DNA of 64,000 bases from Phyllobacterium trifolii (lineage in GTDB: Bacteria > Pseudomonadota > Alphaproteobacteria > Rhizobiales > Rhizobiaceae), in contig NZ_JACHXN010000004.1 in NCBI RefSeq assembly GCF_014192095.1, forward strand, positions 186,001-250,000, in the 5' to 3' direction. The position numbers were made by a program, and so were the translations under genes. The notes beneath the pieces were generated by a model. The model was given only the letters and a program-made list of their open reading frames with translations. It was not told the DNA's origin and did not search any database. Position 1 is the stretch's first letter. Every line of letters starts with the position of its first letter. Positions 47,642 through 57,037 of the stretch are shown here, piece after piece.

Positions 47642-49570
47642 CTATGCCGCTTGTTTGTTGCGGCTGGCAAGCCAGGCCTTGGTCAATTTTTCAAAACGAT
47701 CGGCCATATCGTCGATCGCCGCCTCATCTGAGAGTTTGCCCGACAACCAGCCTTCCGCCGCGTCCATGAACAATGTCCGGCCGACGGCAAAGCCCTTGAC
47801 AATGGGCGCCCCAGCGGTCGCGGCAAATGCTGCCTCGAGCTCGTCATGTGGCGCTTCCAGCCCAAGCAGCACGACACCGCGGCACCAGGGATCATGCTTT
47901 TCGATCACTGCCTCGATGTTCTTCCAGGCCGTCGTCGAGGCCTGCGGCTCGAGCTTCCACCAGTCCGGTTTGATACCCAGCGTATAGAGTTCTTCCAGCG
48001 CTCGCGGAATGGTGTTGTCGTCGAGCTTGCCGTGCTTGCCGGCGATGATTTCGATCAGCAGTTCGCGTCCGACCTTGCGCGCCGCTTCGAACAGCGTGCG
48101 CAACTTCTGCTGCTGTTCCAGCTTCAAATCGGCCGGATCGTCCGGGTGGTAGAAGCACAGGCACTTGATGCAATGGTCCACAGGCCATTCCGCCAGTTGC
48201 GAGCCGATATCCTGTGAAAACTCGAAGCGCAGCGGACGCGACCCAGGCAATTCCACCGGCCGTCCGAGCCAGTCGAAATTATGACGGGCGAATTCGAACA
48301 TCGCCTCGCGCCCGAACTTCTCGTCAAGCAGCATTCCATAACCGTCACGGCCATCGGCGACCTTCGCCGCCGCCTTTACTGCCAGCTCCTTGAATGCGCG
48401 GATTTTGGCAGCGTCGGCACCGACCTTTTGCGCGAGATCTTCCAGCTGCACGCGATGATCGATGGCAAAGGTCATCATCGACGGTATTTCGCGCCGCCGC
48501 GTCGTCGCCCAATGCACATGGTTGATTGCCTCGTCCTTGCGCAGGGCGTGAAATTTGCTGCCATGCTTGAGGAAATATTGCAGTTCCTCGAAGGTCGGAA
48601 TCTCGGGTGCGCAGAGCAGTCGCGACACCGCGAACGCACCGCATGCATTGGCCCAGGTTGCCGCTGTCGCCAGCGGTTCGCCGCCGAGCCAGCCGCGCAG
48701 GAAGCCCGACATGAAGGCATCTCCCGCGCCGAGAACGTTGAACACTTCAATCGGAAAGCCCTTGCCGACAATGCCATCCTCGAGATCGTCGGAAATCGCG
48801 CCTTCGTAAACGATGCAGCCCATCGGGCCGCGCTTCAATACGATCGTTCCGCTCGATAGCGCCCGAATGGTTTTCAACGCGCTGAGAAGATCCTCTTCAC
48901 CCGACGCAATCAGCACTTCCTCTTCCGTGCCGACGATCAGGTCGCAATCGGCAAGGACGGTCTTCAGGTGGCTGGATACGGCGTCGGAGGCGATGTAGCG
49001 GCTATCGCCCTCGCTGTGTCCTGCCAGTCCCCACAAATTGGGGCGATAGTCGATATCGAACACAACCTTCCCGCCCGCTTCTTTCATCAGACGAATGGCC
49101 TTGCGTTGCGCCGCATCGGGCTTTGGCTTGGAAAAATGCGTGCCAGTGACCACGACGGCGCGCGCCGAACGTATGAATTCAGGATCGACATCGCCCTCGT
49201 CAAGCGCCATGTCGGCGCAGTTCTCACGGTAGAATATCAGCGGAAAACTCTTGTCGTTCTCGACCGAGAGGATAACAAGGGCCGACAGCCGCTCCGCATC
49301 TGTGATGATTCCGTCCGTCGCGACGCCTTCGCGTACCATCTGCTCGCGTATATACCGGCCGATCTGCTCGTCCCCCACGCGGGACAACAGCGCCGAGCGC
49401 AGACCGAGGCGCGCCGTACCGATCGCTATATTGGCAGGGCATCCACCGACCGACTTGGCGAAGGAAGTGATATCCTCGAGCCGGGAGCCGATCTGCTGGC
49501 CGTAAAGGTCGACGGACGAGCGGCCGATGGTAATGACATCGAGCGCGTGGCCCGTATCAGCTCTGTCCAT
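47642..49570 (-). CDS. iolC: Bifunctional 5-dehydro-2-deoxygluconokinase / DUF2090 aldolase
   Basis: 642 residues from the ATG with GGGAGGATATC upstream. Residues ~8-325 are a PfkB kinase: VGGCPANIAIGTARLG, VVVTGTHFSKP, and the GAGDAFMSGFLRGWLGG anion-hole and base motif. Residues ~335-640 are a DUF2090 barrel (MMTFAIDHRVQLEDLAQKVGAD, VDHCIKCLCFYHPDD, RELLIEIIAGKHG, GVVLLGLEAP), assigned as the 2-deoxy-5-keto-gluconate-6-phosphate aldolase that replaces a separate IolJ. One protein thus does both late steps. First gene of the operon. Confidence 0.94.
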   Translation of the reverse strand: MDRADTGHALDVITIGRSSVDLYGQQIGSRLEDITSFAKSVGGCPANIAIGTARLGLRSALLSRVGDEQIGRYIREQMVREGVATDGIITDAERLSALVILSVENDKSFPLIFYRENCADMALDEGDVDPEFIRSARAVVVTGTHFSKPKPDAAQRKAIRLMKEAGGKVVFDIDYRPNLWGLAGHSEGDSRYIASDAVSSHLKTVLADCDLIVGTEEEVLIASGEEDLLSALKTIRALSSGTIVLKRGPMGCIVYEGAISDDLEDGIVGKGFPIEVFNVLGAGDAFMSGFLRGWLGGEPLATAATWANACGAFAVSRLLCAPEIPTFEELQYFLKHGSKFHALRKDEAINHVHWATTRRREIPSMMTFAIDHRVQLEDLAQKVGADAAKIRAFKELAVKAAAKVADGRDGYGMLLDEKFGREAMFEFARHNFDWLGRPVELPGSRPLRFEFSQDIGSQLAEWPVDHCIKCLCFYHPDDPADLKLEQQQKLRTLFEAARKVGRELLIEIIAGKHGKLDDNTIPRALEELYTLGIKPDWWKLEPQASTTAWKNIEAVIEKHDPWCRGVVLLGLEAPHDELEAAFAATAGAPIVKGFAVGRTLFMDAAEGWLSGKLSDEAAIDDMADRFEKLTKAWLASRNKQAA

Positions 49571-49659
49571 GATATCCTCCCGATAGACTGATAAACTCCG
49601 GCACACGCAGGCCAGGAATTTTCCTATATGAAATAATAATTCTATCGAATCGTCAATAT

Positions 49660-49673
49660 GGAATGTCTGTTCT
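49660..49673. promoter_or_regulatory. Candidate IolR site upstream of iolC
   Basis: GGAATGTCTGTTCT fits GGAA-N6-TTCC, the site reported for the rhizobial RpiR-type IolR, with one mismatch. On the iolC strand it reads ACATTCCATATT, sharing ATTCCAT with the sites at 51285 and 58337. It lies 90 bases before the iolC start. Confidence 0.45.
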
Positions 49674-49728
49674 TTTTCATATTCTACTACTAGACGAGAC
49701 CCAGTGGCGTTGAAAATGCCCGATGCAA

Positions 49729-49756
49729 TGTGTATATTTTGGAAGAACCATACACA
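49729..49756. promoter_or_regulatory. Candidate VapBC operator
   Basis: TGTGTAT (49729-49735), 14 bases, ATACACA (49750-49756), a perfect inverted repeat ending 11 bases before the vapB ATG. VapB-VapC complexes normally repress their own operon at such a site. Confidence 0.6.
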
Positions 49757-49767
49757 TCGGAGCTACC

Positions 49768-49992
49768 ATGCGTACCAATATCGATCTGGACGATGAATTG
49801 CTTACCAAGGCCATGAAGGTGACAGGACTTTCCACCAAGAAGGCAACGGTCGAGGAAGCCTTGCGCATACTCGTGAAAAGACATGATCTGAAAAAGGTCA
49901 TCGATGATCTCGCCGGCATCGGCTGGGAAGGCAATCTCGATGAAATGCGAGAAGGCCGTTTTTGGGACGATGATGGTCGTTTGGATAAATGA
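49768..49992 (+). CDS. vapB: VapB-type antitoxin
   Basis: 74 residues from the ATG after GGAGCTACC. N-terminal ribbon-helix-helix MRTNIDLDDELLTKAMKVTGLSTKKATVEEALRILVKRHD (VapB/DUF2191 group) binds DNA; the acidic C-terminus (GNLDEMREGRFWDDDGRL) would wrap the toxin. It overlaps the vapC start by 4 bases, the usual coupling. The module lies between iolC and iolR, on the opposite strand to both. Confidence 0.92.
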   Translation: MRTNIDLDDELLTKAMKVTGLSTKKATVEEALRILVKRHDLKKVIDDLAGIGWEGNLDEMREGRFWDDDGRLDK

Positions 49993-50378
49993 TCGTCGTC
50001 GACAGTTCGGTCTGGATCGCCCACTATCGCAATATCGATATCGAACCTGTAAGGCGCTTCAGAGCGCTGATTGAGGTCGAGACGGTGATTATGGGCGACC
50101 TTATTCTTCTAGAACTGCTACAGGGTGCCCGCAGCGAAGCTGAGGCTGGACGGCTTGAGAGGGGCTTGCGGCAATTCGGCGTCCAATCCATGTTGTCTGC
50201 CGACACGGCAGTTCAAGCCGCGCGCAATTATCGGCATCTGCGTCGGCACGGTATAACCATTCGCAAGTCCATTGACATTGTCATTGCCACCTTTTGCATT
50301 GAAGGTGGGCACCAGCTTCTCCATCATGACCGCGACTTCAATCCGATGGCCGAACGCCTCGGACTGCAAGTTTTCTAA
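49989..50378 (+). CDS. vapC: VapC-type PIN-domain ribonuclease toxin
   Basis: 129 residues. PIN-domain acidic residues: Asp in MIVVDSSVWIAHYR, Glu in ILLELLQGARSEAEAGRLE, Asp in SIDIVIATFCIEGGHQLLHHDRDF. All four conserved acidic positions seem to be present, so it should be an active Mg-dependent RNase acting on tRNA or rRNA. It ends one base before the stop of the iolR gene on the other strand. Confidence 0.93.
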   Translation: MIVVDSSVWIAHYRNIDIEPVRRFRALIEVETVIMGDLILLELLQGARSEAEAGRLERGLRQFGVQSMLSADTAVQAARNYRHLRRHGITIRKSIDIVIATFCIEGGHQLLHHDRDFNPMAERLGLQVF

Positions 50379-50379
50379 C

Positions 50380-51213
50380 CTAGAAACTCCGCCGTTTCTC
50401 CGCCACGCTGACCGTCAGCGCCATGGCGAGTGCCATAGTCCCGGATAGCGACCGGAACCCGGAAAAATCCCCTTCCGCCGCCTCAAACCACACCTTGGCA
50501 GACTGGGCGAGCGGCGAGAACGCACTGTCGGTAATGGCGACGACGGGCACATTGCGTGCTGCCAGCGCCGCTGCGTGCTCGATTGTTGCCGAGGCATAGG
50601 GTGAAAAGCTGATGGCGATGGCGGCGTCGGTCGGCTGGGCAAAGGACAGGATTTCCGGATCGATACCAGCTGTCGATTCGATCAACTGGTTGCGGATTTT
50701 CAGCTTGCCGAAGGCGTAGGCCATATAGGCGGTGATCGGATAGGAACGGCGCCGCGCCAGCAGATAGATCGTCTCGGCTCCCGCCAGGATATCCACTGCG
50801 CTGGCCAACACATCCTCTTCGACATTATGCGAAATCGTCTCGATTGAATGGCTGGCCGCAGTCAAAAATCCGTTGAGGATGACGCGGTTCTTCGAAAGGC
50901 CATGCGTATCACCGCGCAGGGCTGACAGCCGCTCTTCATAGGAAACCTGCCGCTCGCGCAGCCGTTCCCGGAATACCGATTGCAGGCTGGTGAAACCGTC
51001 GAATCCGAGATGCTGGGCAAAGCGGATCAACGTCGAAGGCTGGACGCCTGCTGTCTGTGCAATGCTTGCCGCCGTACCAAAGGCAATCTCGTCGGGATTG
51101 CTTAGGGCATAGGCCGCGATCTGCGCCAGACGCTTCGGCAGCATCTCGCGACGATCGAGGATCATCGTACGCAGCGCATCGAAATCCCGCGGTAACGATA
51201 CTTCATTGTCCAT
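50380..51213 (-). CDS. iolR: RpiR/MurR-family regulator, probably the inositol repressor IolR
   Basis: 277 residues from the ATG at 51213; a GTG three codons upstream is also possible. HTH_6 domain at ~10-85 (LPKRLAQIAAYALSNPDEIAFGTAASIAQTAGVQPSTLIRFAQHLGFDGFTSLQ), then an SIS sugar-phosphate domain at ~120-265 (ETIYLLARRRSYPITAYMAYAF, AIAISFSPYASATIEHAAALAARNVPVVAITDS). The family member IolR represses inositol genes in Sinorhizobium. Position between iolC and the MocA-like gene supports this. Matching sites are seen upstream of iolC, 51348 and the binding protein at 58142. Confidence 0.9.
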   Translation of the reverse strand: MDNEVSLPRDFDALRTMILDRREMLPKRLAQIAAYALSNPDEIAFGTAASIAQTAGVQPSTLIRFAQHLGFDGFTSLQSVFRERLRERQVSYEERLSALRGDTHGLSKNRVILNGFLTAASHSIETISHNVEEDVLASAVDILAGAETIYLLARRRSYPITAYMAYAFGKLKIRNQLIESTAGIDPEILSFAQPTDAAIAISFSPYASATIEHAAALAARNVPVVAITDSAFSPLAQSAKVWFEAAEGDFSGFRSLSGTMALAMALTVSVAEKRRSF

Positions 51214-51277
51214 ACTTTCCACCCGCAGAGTTTCCTCGTTGCTGCTCCTGGTCCGAGCAAAATATTTATATCAAGAC

Positions 51278-51296
51278 GGATCAGTTATTCCATTTT
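51278..51296. promoter_or_regulatory. Candidate IolR site upstream of the MocA-like gene
   Basis: GGAT-CAGTTA-TTCC (51278-51291) is one base from GGAA-N6-TTCC. It overlaps TTATTCCATTTT (51285-51296), a 12-mer that recurs exactly at 58337-58348. It sits in the divergent promoter of iolR and the oxidoreductase gene. Confidence 0.5.
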
Positions 51297-51347
51297 CTCC
51301 TGTTATAGATTATTTCAATCGAGAACTGCAAGCGATGGGAGCAAGCG

Positions 51348-52457
51348 ATGCTGGGTGTAGGACTGATCGGAACGGGCTTTATGGGGAAATGCCATGCACT
51401 GGCGTGGAATTCGGTTCGCGCCGTCTTCGGTGATGTGCCGGCAGTGCAGCTCGTGCATCTCGGCGAAACCAACACAGAGCTTGCCGTGCGCCGCGCCAAT
51501 GAGTTCGGTTTCCAGAAAGCCTCGGGCGATTGGCGCGCGGTCATCGACGACCCGCAAGTCGATGTGGTCTCCATCGCCACCCCCAACCAATTTCACCCGG
51601 AAATGGCGATTGCGGCGCTGAAAGCCGGCAAGCATGTCTGGTGTGAGAAGCCCATGGCGCCAACATTCAGCGACGCGGAAGCCATGCTCGCCGCGGCGAA
51701 ACAGTCCGGCAAGGTCGCTGCCCTCGGCTACAACTATATCCAGGGCCCGGCCATCCGTCATATCCGCAAGCTGCTTGCCGAAAAGATCATCGGCGACATC
51801 AACCATCTGCGCATCGAGATGGATGAGGATTTCATGGCCGATCCCAATGCCCTCTTCAACTGGAAGCACGAGGCCACGTCCGGATACGGTGCGCTGGATG
51901 ATTTTGCTGTCCATCCCCTGTCGTTGCTGTTCACGCTGTTTGGCCGGGTTTCCCGCGTCATGTGCGATATGTCGAAGCCCTACGCCACCCGCAAGACGGC
52001 CAATGGCACGGACCGCGCGGTCGAAACCTATGACAGCGCCAGCGTCCTCATGCGTATGGAAAACGGCGTTGCCGGCACCTTGCAGGCCAATCGCTCCGCC
52101 TGGGGCCGCAAGGGCCGCATCGCTCTGCAGATTTTCGGCTCGAAGGGCTCGATTCTGTTCGATCAGGAACGCGCCAACGAGTTCCAGCTCTACGTTACCG
52201 CAGACCGCGCCACCGAACAGGGCTACCGCACCATTCTTACGGCGCCGCATCATGAGCCCTACGGCCAGTTTATCCCGGCCCCGGGCCATGGCCTCGGCTT
52301 CAACGACCTCAAGATCATCGAGTGCCGCGAGTTGATCAAGCGCATCAACGGCCAGCCCGCTCATCTGATCGAATTCGCCGACGGGCTCGAAATCGAGCGC
52401 ACCGTCCATGCCATGGCGCGTTCCTATCAGGAGCAGCGCTGGGTGGATGTGCGGTAG
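51348..52457 (+). CDS. Gfo/Idh/MocA-family oxidoreductase
   Basis: 369 residues. NAD(P)-binding start GVGLIGTGFMGKCHALAWNSVR, EKP motif in HVWCEKPMAPTFSDAEAML and the catalytic region FNWKHEATSGYGALDDFAVHPLSLLFTLFGR with the Asp/His pair. GGGAGCAAGCG precedes the ATG. It dehydrogenates a cyclitol or sugar. The nearby idhA covers myo-inositol, and the locus also has mocDEF-like genes, so a MocA role on a rhizopine or scyllo-inositol is a fair guess. Divergent from iolR. Confidence 0.9.
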   Translation: MLGVGLIGTGFMGKCHALAWNSVRAVFGDVPAVQLVHLGETNTELAVRRANEFGFQKASGDWRAVIDDPQVDVVSIATPNQFHPEMAIAALKAGKHVWCEKPMAPTFSDAEAMLAAAKQSGKVAALGYNYIQGPAIRHIRKLLAEKIIGDINHLRIEMDEDFMADPNALFNWKHEATSGYGALDDFAVHPLSLLFTLFGRVSRVMCDMSKPYATRKTANGTDRAVETYDSASVLMRMENGVAGTLQANRSAWGRKGRIALQIFGSKGSILFDQERANEFQLYVTADRATEQGYRTILTAPHHEPYGQFIPAPGHGLGFNDLKIIECRELIKRINGQPAHLIEFADGLEIERTVHAMARSYQEQRWVDVR

Positions 52458-52577
52458 TCTATTCTAGCGTATGAACACCGGCCTATGATGCCGATTATGT
52501 CCCCCTGTGGGAAGAAAGCGATTTCAGCATGTTGAGCCCATTGCTCAAATACTAGAAATCGCAAGAGAGGTATTGAG

Positions 52578-52645
52578 AGCGTTTCAGGTTTGACTGCAAT
52601 ACACGCCTCTCTCTCCGTCATCCTCGGGCTTGACCCGAGAACCCA
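52578..52645. repeat. Palindromic repeat, family D copy 2
   Basis: TTTCAGGTT, then CGCCTCTCTCTCCGTC, ATCCTCGGGCTTGACCCGAG and a degenerate tail (AACCCATTGGG). The left blocks match the copy at 3271; the closing GACGGAG arm is lost. Non-coding, in a 231 bp gap. Confidence 0.55.
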
Positions 52646-52688
52646 TTGGGATGTTCAAATCACAGCGCTTCGTTCGCTCATGCGTAGT

Positions 52689-52904
52689 TTAGGCTGCACT
52701 CTGGGCCCGATGATAAGCAACTAGAGCATTAGCGTGGCCATGACCCATCTTGTGCTCTGATTTTAGCGTGGAAACCATCTCCATGTGCTTCTTTTCCTTC
52801 ATTTCATCCAGCATCTTCAGCCAGTGATCTATTGGCTTACCGTATGTCTTCTCAATAGAAGGAAAGTACGAAGCAGGGCCCTTCAGCTTCTTCTCTGCCG
52901 ACAT
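52689..52904 (-). CDS. DUF4287 domain protein, 71 aa
   Basis: MSAEKKLKGPASYFPSIEKTYGKPIDHWLKMLDEMKEKKHMEMVSTLKSEHKMGHGHANALVAYHRAQ is the complete DUF4287 unit, a small helical soluble protein found alone or before DUF5655. AGGAGTTGGTTTAG gives a good start. No function is established; the HGHANALV helix resembles a DNA- or peptide-binding end. It stands alone between the two oxidoreductase genes, with lower GC than they have. Confidence 0.85.
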   Translation of the reverse strand: MSAEKKLKGPASYFPSIEKTYGKPIDHWLKMLDEMKEKKHMEMVSTLKSEHKMGHGHANALVAYHRAQSAA

Positions 52905-52987
52905 CTAAACCAACTCCTATCTTTGTAATCACGTTCACGCTTCTAAGACATCTAAAAGTCCGCCAGCGAAGAGATATCGGAGAGAAC

Positions 52988-53977
52988 TCAAACCCTGATC
53001 GTCTTGCCTTCCTTCACCGACCTCACCGCTGCGTCGGCAAGCGCCAGTGCAATCAATCCATCTTCCCCGCTCGGCGCCGCCTTCGTGCCCTTCGCAATCG
53101 CGCTGATAAACGCGGCGATCTCGTTGGCGTAGGCTTCCGTATAGCGCGTCATGAAGAAATCATGCAGCGGCGGGCGGGTATAACCGCTGCCGTTGGCGAT
53201 CTCGATCGACACCGGCCGCTGGTTTTCCGCCGCGACCATGCCCTTTGAGCCATGCACTTCGATGCGCTGGTCATAGCCATAGGTCGCGCGGCGTGAATTG
53301 GAGATCACACACTGCTTGCCCGAGGCCGTCGACAGGATGACGCTGACGCTGTCGTAATCGCCGAGCTCGCCGATCTTCTTGTCCACCAGCACCGACGCAT
53401 GCGCGGTTACCGCAACCGGATCTTCGCCTAGCAGAAACCGCGCCATGTCGAAATCATGGATCGTCATGTCGCGGAATATGCCGCCGGAACGGCTGATATA
53501 TTCCGCAGGCGGCGCGCCCGGATCGCGCGAGGTGATCGTCACCATCTCGACATCACCGATCTGACCGTCGTCGATTGCCTTGCGTACCGCAGCGAAATGC
53601 GGATCGAAACGGCGGTTGAACCCGACCATGAGCGTCGCGCCGGTTTCTCTGACAACGGCAAGGCATTCTTCGACACGCTTCACATCGAGGTCGATCGGCT
53701 TCTCGCAGAAGATCGCCTTGCCGGCCCGGGCGAACCGTTCGATCAGGTCCGCATGCGTATCGGTCGGCGTACAGATGATGACGGCATCGATATCCGAGGC
53801 TTTCTCGATCTCGTCGATGGTGCGGATTTCACAGCCATGCGCAGCGGAAAGATCCTTGGCCGCCTGTTCAAAGGCGTCGGCGACGGCAACGAGCTTCGCC
53901 TCTGGGTTCGACGTCACGGCTTTCGCGTGAACCTTGCCGATACGGCCTGCACCGAGCAGGCCAAAACGTACAGTCAT
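52988..53977 (-). CDS. idhA: Inositol 2-dehydrogenase
   Basis: 329 residues of the Gfo/Idh/MocA family: VRFGLLGAGRIGKVHAKAV, AIFCEKPIDLDVKRVEE, MVGFNRRFDPHFAAVR, SRDPGAPPAEYISRSGGIFRDMTIHDFDMARFLLGE, with the catalytic Lys, Asp and His of the known inositol dehydrogenases. It oxidises myo-inositol to scyllo-inosose with NAD, feeding IolE. It reads leftward, in the same direction as the ABC importer genes behind it. Confidence 0.94.
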   Translation of the reverse strand: MTVRFGLLGAGRIGKVHAKAVTSNPEAKLVAVADAFEQAAKDLSAAHGCEIRTIDEIEKASDIDAVIICTPTDTHADLIERFARAGKAIFCEKPIDLDVKRVEECLAVVRETGATLMVGFNRRFDPHFAAVRKAIDDGQIGDVEMVTITSRDPGAPPAEYISRSGGIFRDMTIHDFDMARFLLGEDPVAVTAHASVLVDKKIGELGDYDSVSVILSTASGKQCVISNSRRATYGYDQRIEVHGSKGMVAAENQRPVSIEIANGSGYTRPPLHDFFMTRYTEAYANEIAAFISAIAKGTKAAPSGEDGLIALALADAAVRSVKEGKTIRV

Positions 53978-54047
53978 TTCTTACCTCATTAAAGAAGCCC
54001 GGTGGGGGTCCCGGGCGTTATTGATTGATTTGGGCAGCAGATCCATT

Positions 54048-54197
54048 GTGCGTGGTTCGACGGGGCTCACCATGAGGGAGGTGAGTTGATTGCAGGGAGT
54101 CAAGACTTTGATGTTGGCCGTTACGGCCGCAACCGTTCCTGCCTTGGCGCCCTGCAAAACTCAAGTCCCCTCATGGTGAGCCTGTCGAACCACGCAC
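54048..54197. repeat. Repeat with ~34 bp terminal inverted repeats, family B copy 2
   Basis: The left arm starts GTGCGTGGTTCGAC; the right arm ends GTCGAACCACGCAC. Inner arms TTGCAGGG and CCCTGCAA also pair. The interior differs wholly from the copy at 39139, so only the ends are conserved. It lies between the importer permease and idhA, where it could form a large mRNA hairpin. Confidence 0.8.
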
Positions 54198-54233
54198 ATG
54201 GTCATGCACGCCTGGCTAGTATCGAGAGCACTG

Positions 54234-55262
54234 TCAGACTTTGCGCTTCTTCTGGCGGTATACATCCACGATAACTGCGGCAACGATGATCACGCCTTTG
54301 ATGATTTCCTGGTAATAAGCATCGACCCGCAGGAACGTAAAGCCAGAGATCATGATGCCAAGAATGATCGCGCCGATCACCGTGCCGGTAATGCGCCCGA
54401 CGCCGCCGGCGAGCGAGGTGCCGCCGATGACGGCCGCCGCGATTGCGTCGAGTTCATAATTGACGCCCATGCCAGCCTGCGCGGTCTGGGCCCGGGCAGC
54501 GGTAACGATGCCGGCAAGTCCAGCCAGCAATCCGGCAATGGCATACACCTTGATGAGATGTTTCTCGACATTGATGCCGGAAACCCGCGCCGCCTGCACA
54601 TTGGCACCGATGGCGTAGGTGAACTTGCCATAGCGCGTATAGCGCAAGGCGATATGGAAAACGAGCGCCACCACGAGAAACACGACCACAGGCCAGATGC
54701 TCGTGCCGATGAAGTTGAACTGGTCAGTCAGGCCTGAAACCGGCGAGCCCTTGGTGTACCATTTTGCTATGCCGCGTGCCGACACCATCATGCCGAGCGT
54801 GGCGATGAACGGCGGTATCTTTGTATAGGCGATCAGCCAGCCATTGATGATACCGGCGAGGAGGCCGATGCCTAGGCCGATGCCTATCGGGATGAAAAAC
54901 GGCAGGTCCGTCAAGGCGGGATAGACCGGCCGCGCCCAGGTGGAGGCCTGCGCGAAACTTGCCGCAATCATAGCCGTCATGCCCACCACCGAGCCGGAGG
55001 AAAGATCGATGCCGCCGGTGATGATCACCTGCGTGACGCCCACCGCAATGATGCCGATGACGGAGACCTGCAGGATGATGATCCGCAGGCGCTGCACATT
55101 CATCAGGAAGCTCTGGCCGGCAAAAATCCAGCCGAGTATTTCGAAAACCAGCGCAATACCGATCAGCACCAAAAGGATATTGACCTCGGGCGGCATACGC
55201 CGGCGGTGCTTGCGCCCGAGTGCCGGTGTTGTTGCCTTGGCCGTCACCTGCTCGCTTGTCAT
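54234..55262 (-). CDS. iatP: Inositol-type sugar ABC transporter permease
   Basis: 342 residues from the ATG with GGAGG upstream. RbsC-type permease with 8-10 helices: [75 protein letters not shown], and the coupling loop [30 protein letters not shown]. With the ATPase and binding protein it forms the high-affinity inositol importer IatP-IatA-IbpA by context; ribose-type specificity is the alternative. Confidence 0.9.
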   Translation of the reverse strand: MTSEQVTAKATTPALGRKHRRRMPPEVNILLVLIGIALVFEILGWIFAGQSFLMNVQRLRIIILQVSVIGIIAVGVTQVIITGGIDLSSGSVVGMTAMIAASFAQASTWARPVYPALTDLPFFIPIGIGLGIGLLAGIINGWLIAYTKIPPFIATLGMMVSARGIAKWYTKGSPVSGLTDQFNFIGTSIWPVVVFLVVALVFHIALRYTRYGKFTYAIGANVQAARVSGINVEKHLIKVYAIAGLLAGLAGIVTAARAQTAQAGMGVNYELDAIAAAVIGGTSLAGGVGRITGTVIGAIILGIMISGFTFLRVDAYYQEIIKGVIIVAAVIVDVYRQKKRKV

Positions 55263-55298
55263 AATAAATTCCTCCAAATATTCCAGGCAGCGCTAAAC

Positions 55299-55436
55299 AA
55301 CCGTTTAAGAATTCAGCCTGACGAGTAGGCTGGTGCGGTTTTTGAGGACCGGAGCGCAGCGGACGTTGAAGTCCGTGAGCACCGGAAGCGCAAAAAATCG
55401 CATCAGTGAACCGTCAGGGTGGATTATCAAATGGTT
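55299..55436. repeat. RIME-like palindromic mosaic repeat, family A copy 3
   Basis: The left end AACCGTTT pairs with AAATGGTT at the right end. Outer stem TTCAGCCTGAC against GTCAGGGTGGA; central hairpin CGGAC (55360-55364), GTTGAA, GTCCG (55371-55375). It fills the gap between the ATPase and permease genes of one operon and so is transcribed, which suits a role in differential mRNA stability. Confidence 0.8.
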
Positions 55437-55438
55437 GT

Positions 55439-56980
55439 TCATTTCGATGCCAGCTCCATCACCTTGACCTGCGTGGCTTCGGCGCGATCGAGGAAACCGG
55501 TAACCCGGCCCTCATGCATCACCATGACCCGGTCGCTCATCCCGAGCACTTCCGGCATTTCCGACGAGATCATGATCACGGCGACGCCCTGTTTGGCGAG
55601 TTGCGATACGAGGCGGTGAATCTCCGCCTTGGCACCGACATCGATGCCGCGTGTCGGTTCGTCGAGAATGAGGATCTTTGGATTGGTCAGAAGCCACCGG
55701 CCGATCAACACCTTCTGCTGGTTACCGCCGGAAAGGTTCTCGACCCTTTCCTCCATGTTCGGAGTCTTGACCCGCAACGTCTCGCTCATCTTGGTGCATG
55801 CTGCAGTAATGCCCTTCTCCTGGACAAACCCGTACTTGACGAAACGGTCCTGCAGCACCGCGATCTGCATGTTTTCGAGGACGTCGAGAATAAGCAGGCA
55901 GCCCGTTTCCTTGCGGTCTTCGGTGATGAAAGCCATGCCGTGGCTGATGGCCTGCGTCGGCGAAGTCATCTTGACCACCTCGCCTTTGATCTCGATGGTT
56001 CCGCTCGTCGCCGGCGTCACGCCGAAAATCGTCTCGGCAACGTTCGAGCGGCCGGAACCGACCAGTCCGGCAACGCCGAGGATTTCGCCCGCGCGTACGT
56101 CGAACGACACATTGTGGAAAACGTTTTTCAGCGAAAGGTCTTTTACCGAAAGCACCACATCGCCGATCGGCACCTCTTCTTTCGGAAACATCTGCGTGAT
56201 CTCGCGCCCGACCATCATCTTGATGATATCGTCGCGCGTCACATCGGTGGAAAGATGCGTGCCGATATAACGGCCGTCGCGGAACACCGAGAACTCGTCC
56301 GCGATCTCGAAAAGCTCGTTCATCTTGTGGGTGATATAAACGATGCCGATGCCCTGTTCGCGCAGACTACGGATAATCTCGAACAGATGCGCCACCTCGC
56401 GCTCGGTCAGAGCCGACGTCGGCTCATCCATGATCAAAACATCGGATTCGTATGAAACCGCCTTGGCGATTTCTACCATCTGCCGGTTGGCGACGCTCAA
56501 ATCCCGCACCTGGCTTTCCGGATCGAGTTTGATGTTCAGCCGCTCAAACAGCTCTGCGGTCATGTCGTACATCTTGCCGTGATCGACGAAGCCGAAGCCG
56601 TTCTTCGGTTCGCGCCGGATCCAGATATTCTCCGCCACCGTCATGAAGGGCATCAAATTGAGCTCCTGATGGATCATGGCGATACCATTTTCCAGCGCAT
56701 CGAGCGGCGATTTCAGGCGGATCGGCAGGCCTTTCAGATGAACCTCGCCCTGATCTGGAATATATATTCCAGCAAGGATCTTCATCAGCGTGGATTTACC
56801 GGCGCCGTTCTCGCCCATCAGCGCATGCACAGTGCCGCGCTTGAGCCGGAACTGCACATTGTCCAGCGCCAGAACGCCAGGAAATTCCTTGCGGATGTTT
56901 TCGACGTTCAAGAGATATTCCGATTGCGGTATGGCGCCACTGGCGCGCACCGCTGCCATGGTCGAGGGACTGACTGCCAT
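55439..56980 (-). CDS. iatA: Inositol-type sugar ABC transporter ATPase (two cassettes)
   Basis: 513 residues from the ATG after GGGAGGAGATGATC. Two fused nucleotide-binding domains: first with [32 protein letters not shown] and [12 protein letters not shown]; second with [16 protein letters not shown] (weak Walker A, usual in this family), [16 protein letters not shown] and [21 protein letters not shown]. RbsA/MglA/IatA architecture. The N-terminal ~30 residues are an extension. It lies between the binding protein and permease genes. Confidence 0.93.
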   Translation of the reverse strand: MAVSPSTMAAVRASGAIPQSEYLLNVENIRKEFPGVLALDNVQFRLKRGTVHALMGENGAGKSTLMKILAGIYIPDQGEVHLKGLPIRLKSPLDALENGIAMIHQELNLMPFMTVAENIWIRREPKNGFGFVDHGKMYDMTAELFERLNIKLDPESQVRDLSVANRQMVEIAKAVSYESDVLIMDEPTSALTEREVAHLFEIIRSLREQGIGIVYITHKMNELFEIADEFSVFRDGRYIGTHLSTDVTRDDIIKMMVGREITQMFPKEEVPIGDVVLSVKDLSLKNVFHNVSFDVRAGEILGVAGLVGSGRSNVAETIFGVTPATSGTIEIKGEVVKMTSPTQAISHGMAFITEDRKETGCLLILDVLENMQIAVLQDRFVKYGFVQEKGITAACTKMSETLRVKTPNMEERVENLSGGNQQKVLIGRWLLTNPKILILDEPTRGIDVGAKAEIHRLVSQLAKQGVAVIMISSEMPEVLGMSDRVMVMHEGRVTGFLDRAEATQVKVMELASK

Positions 56981-57037
56981 GATCATCTCCTCCCAGAGAG
57001 GCTCTCGTTTCAATCATACGCCAAACGTTGACGCATT

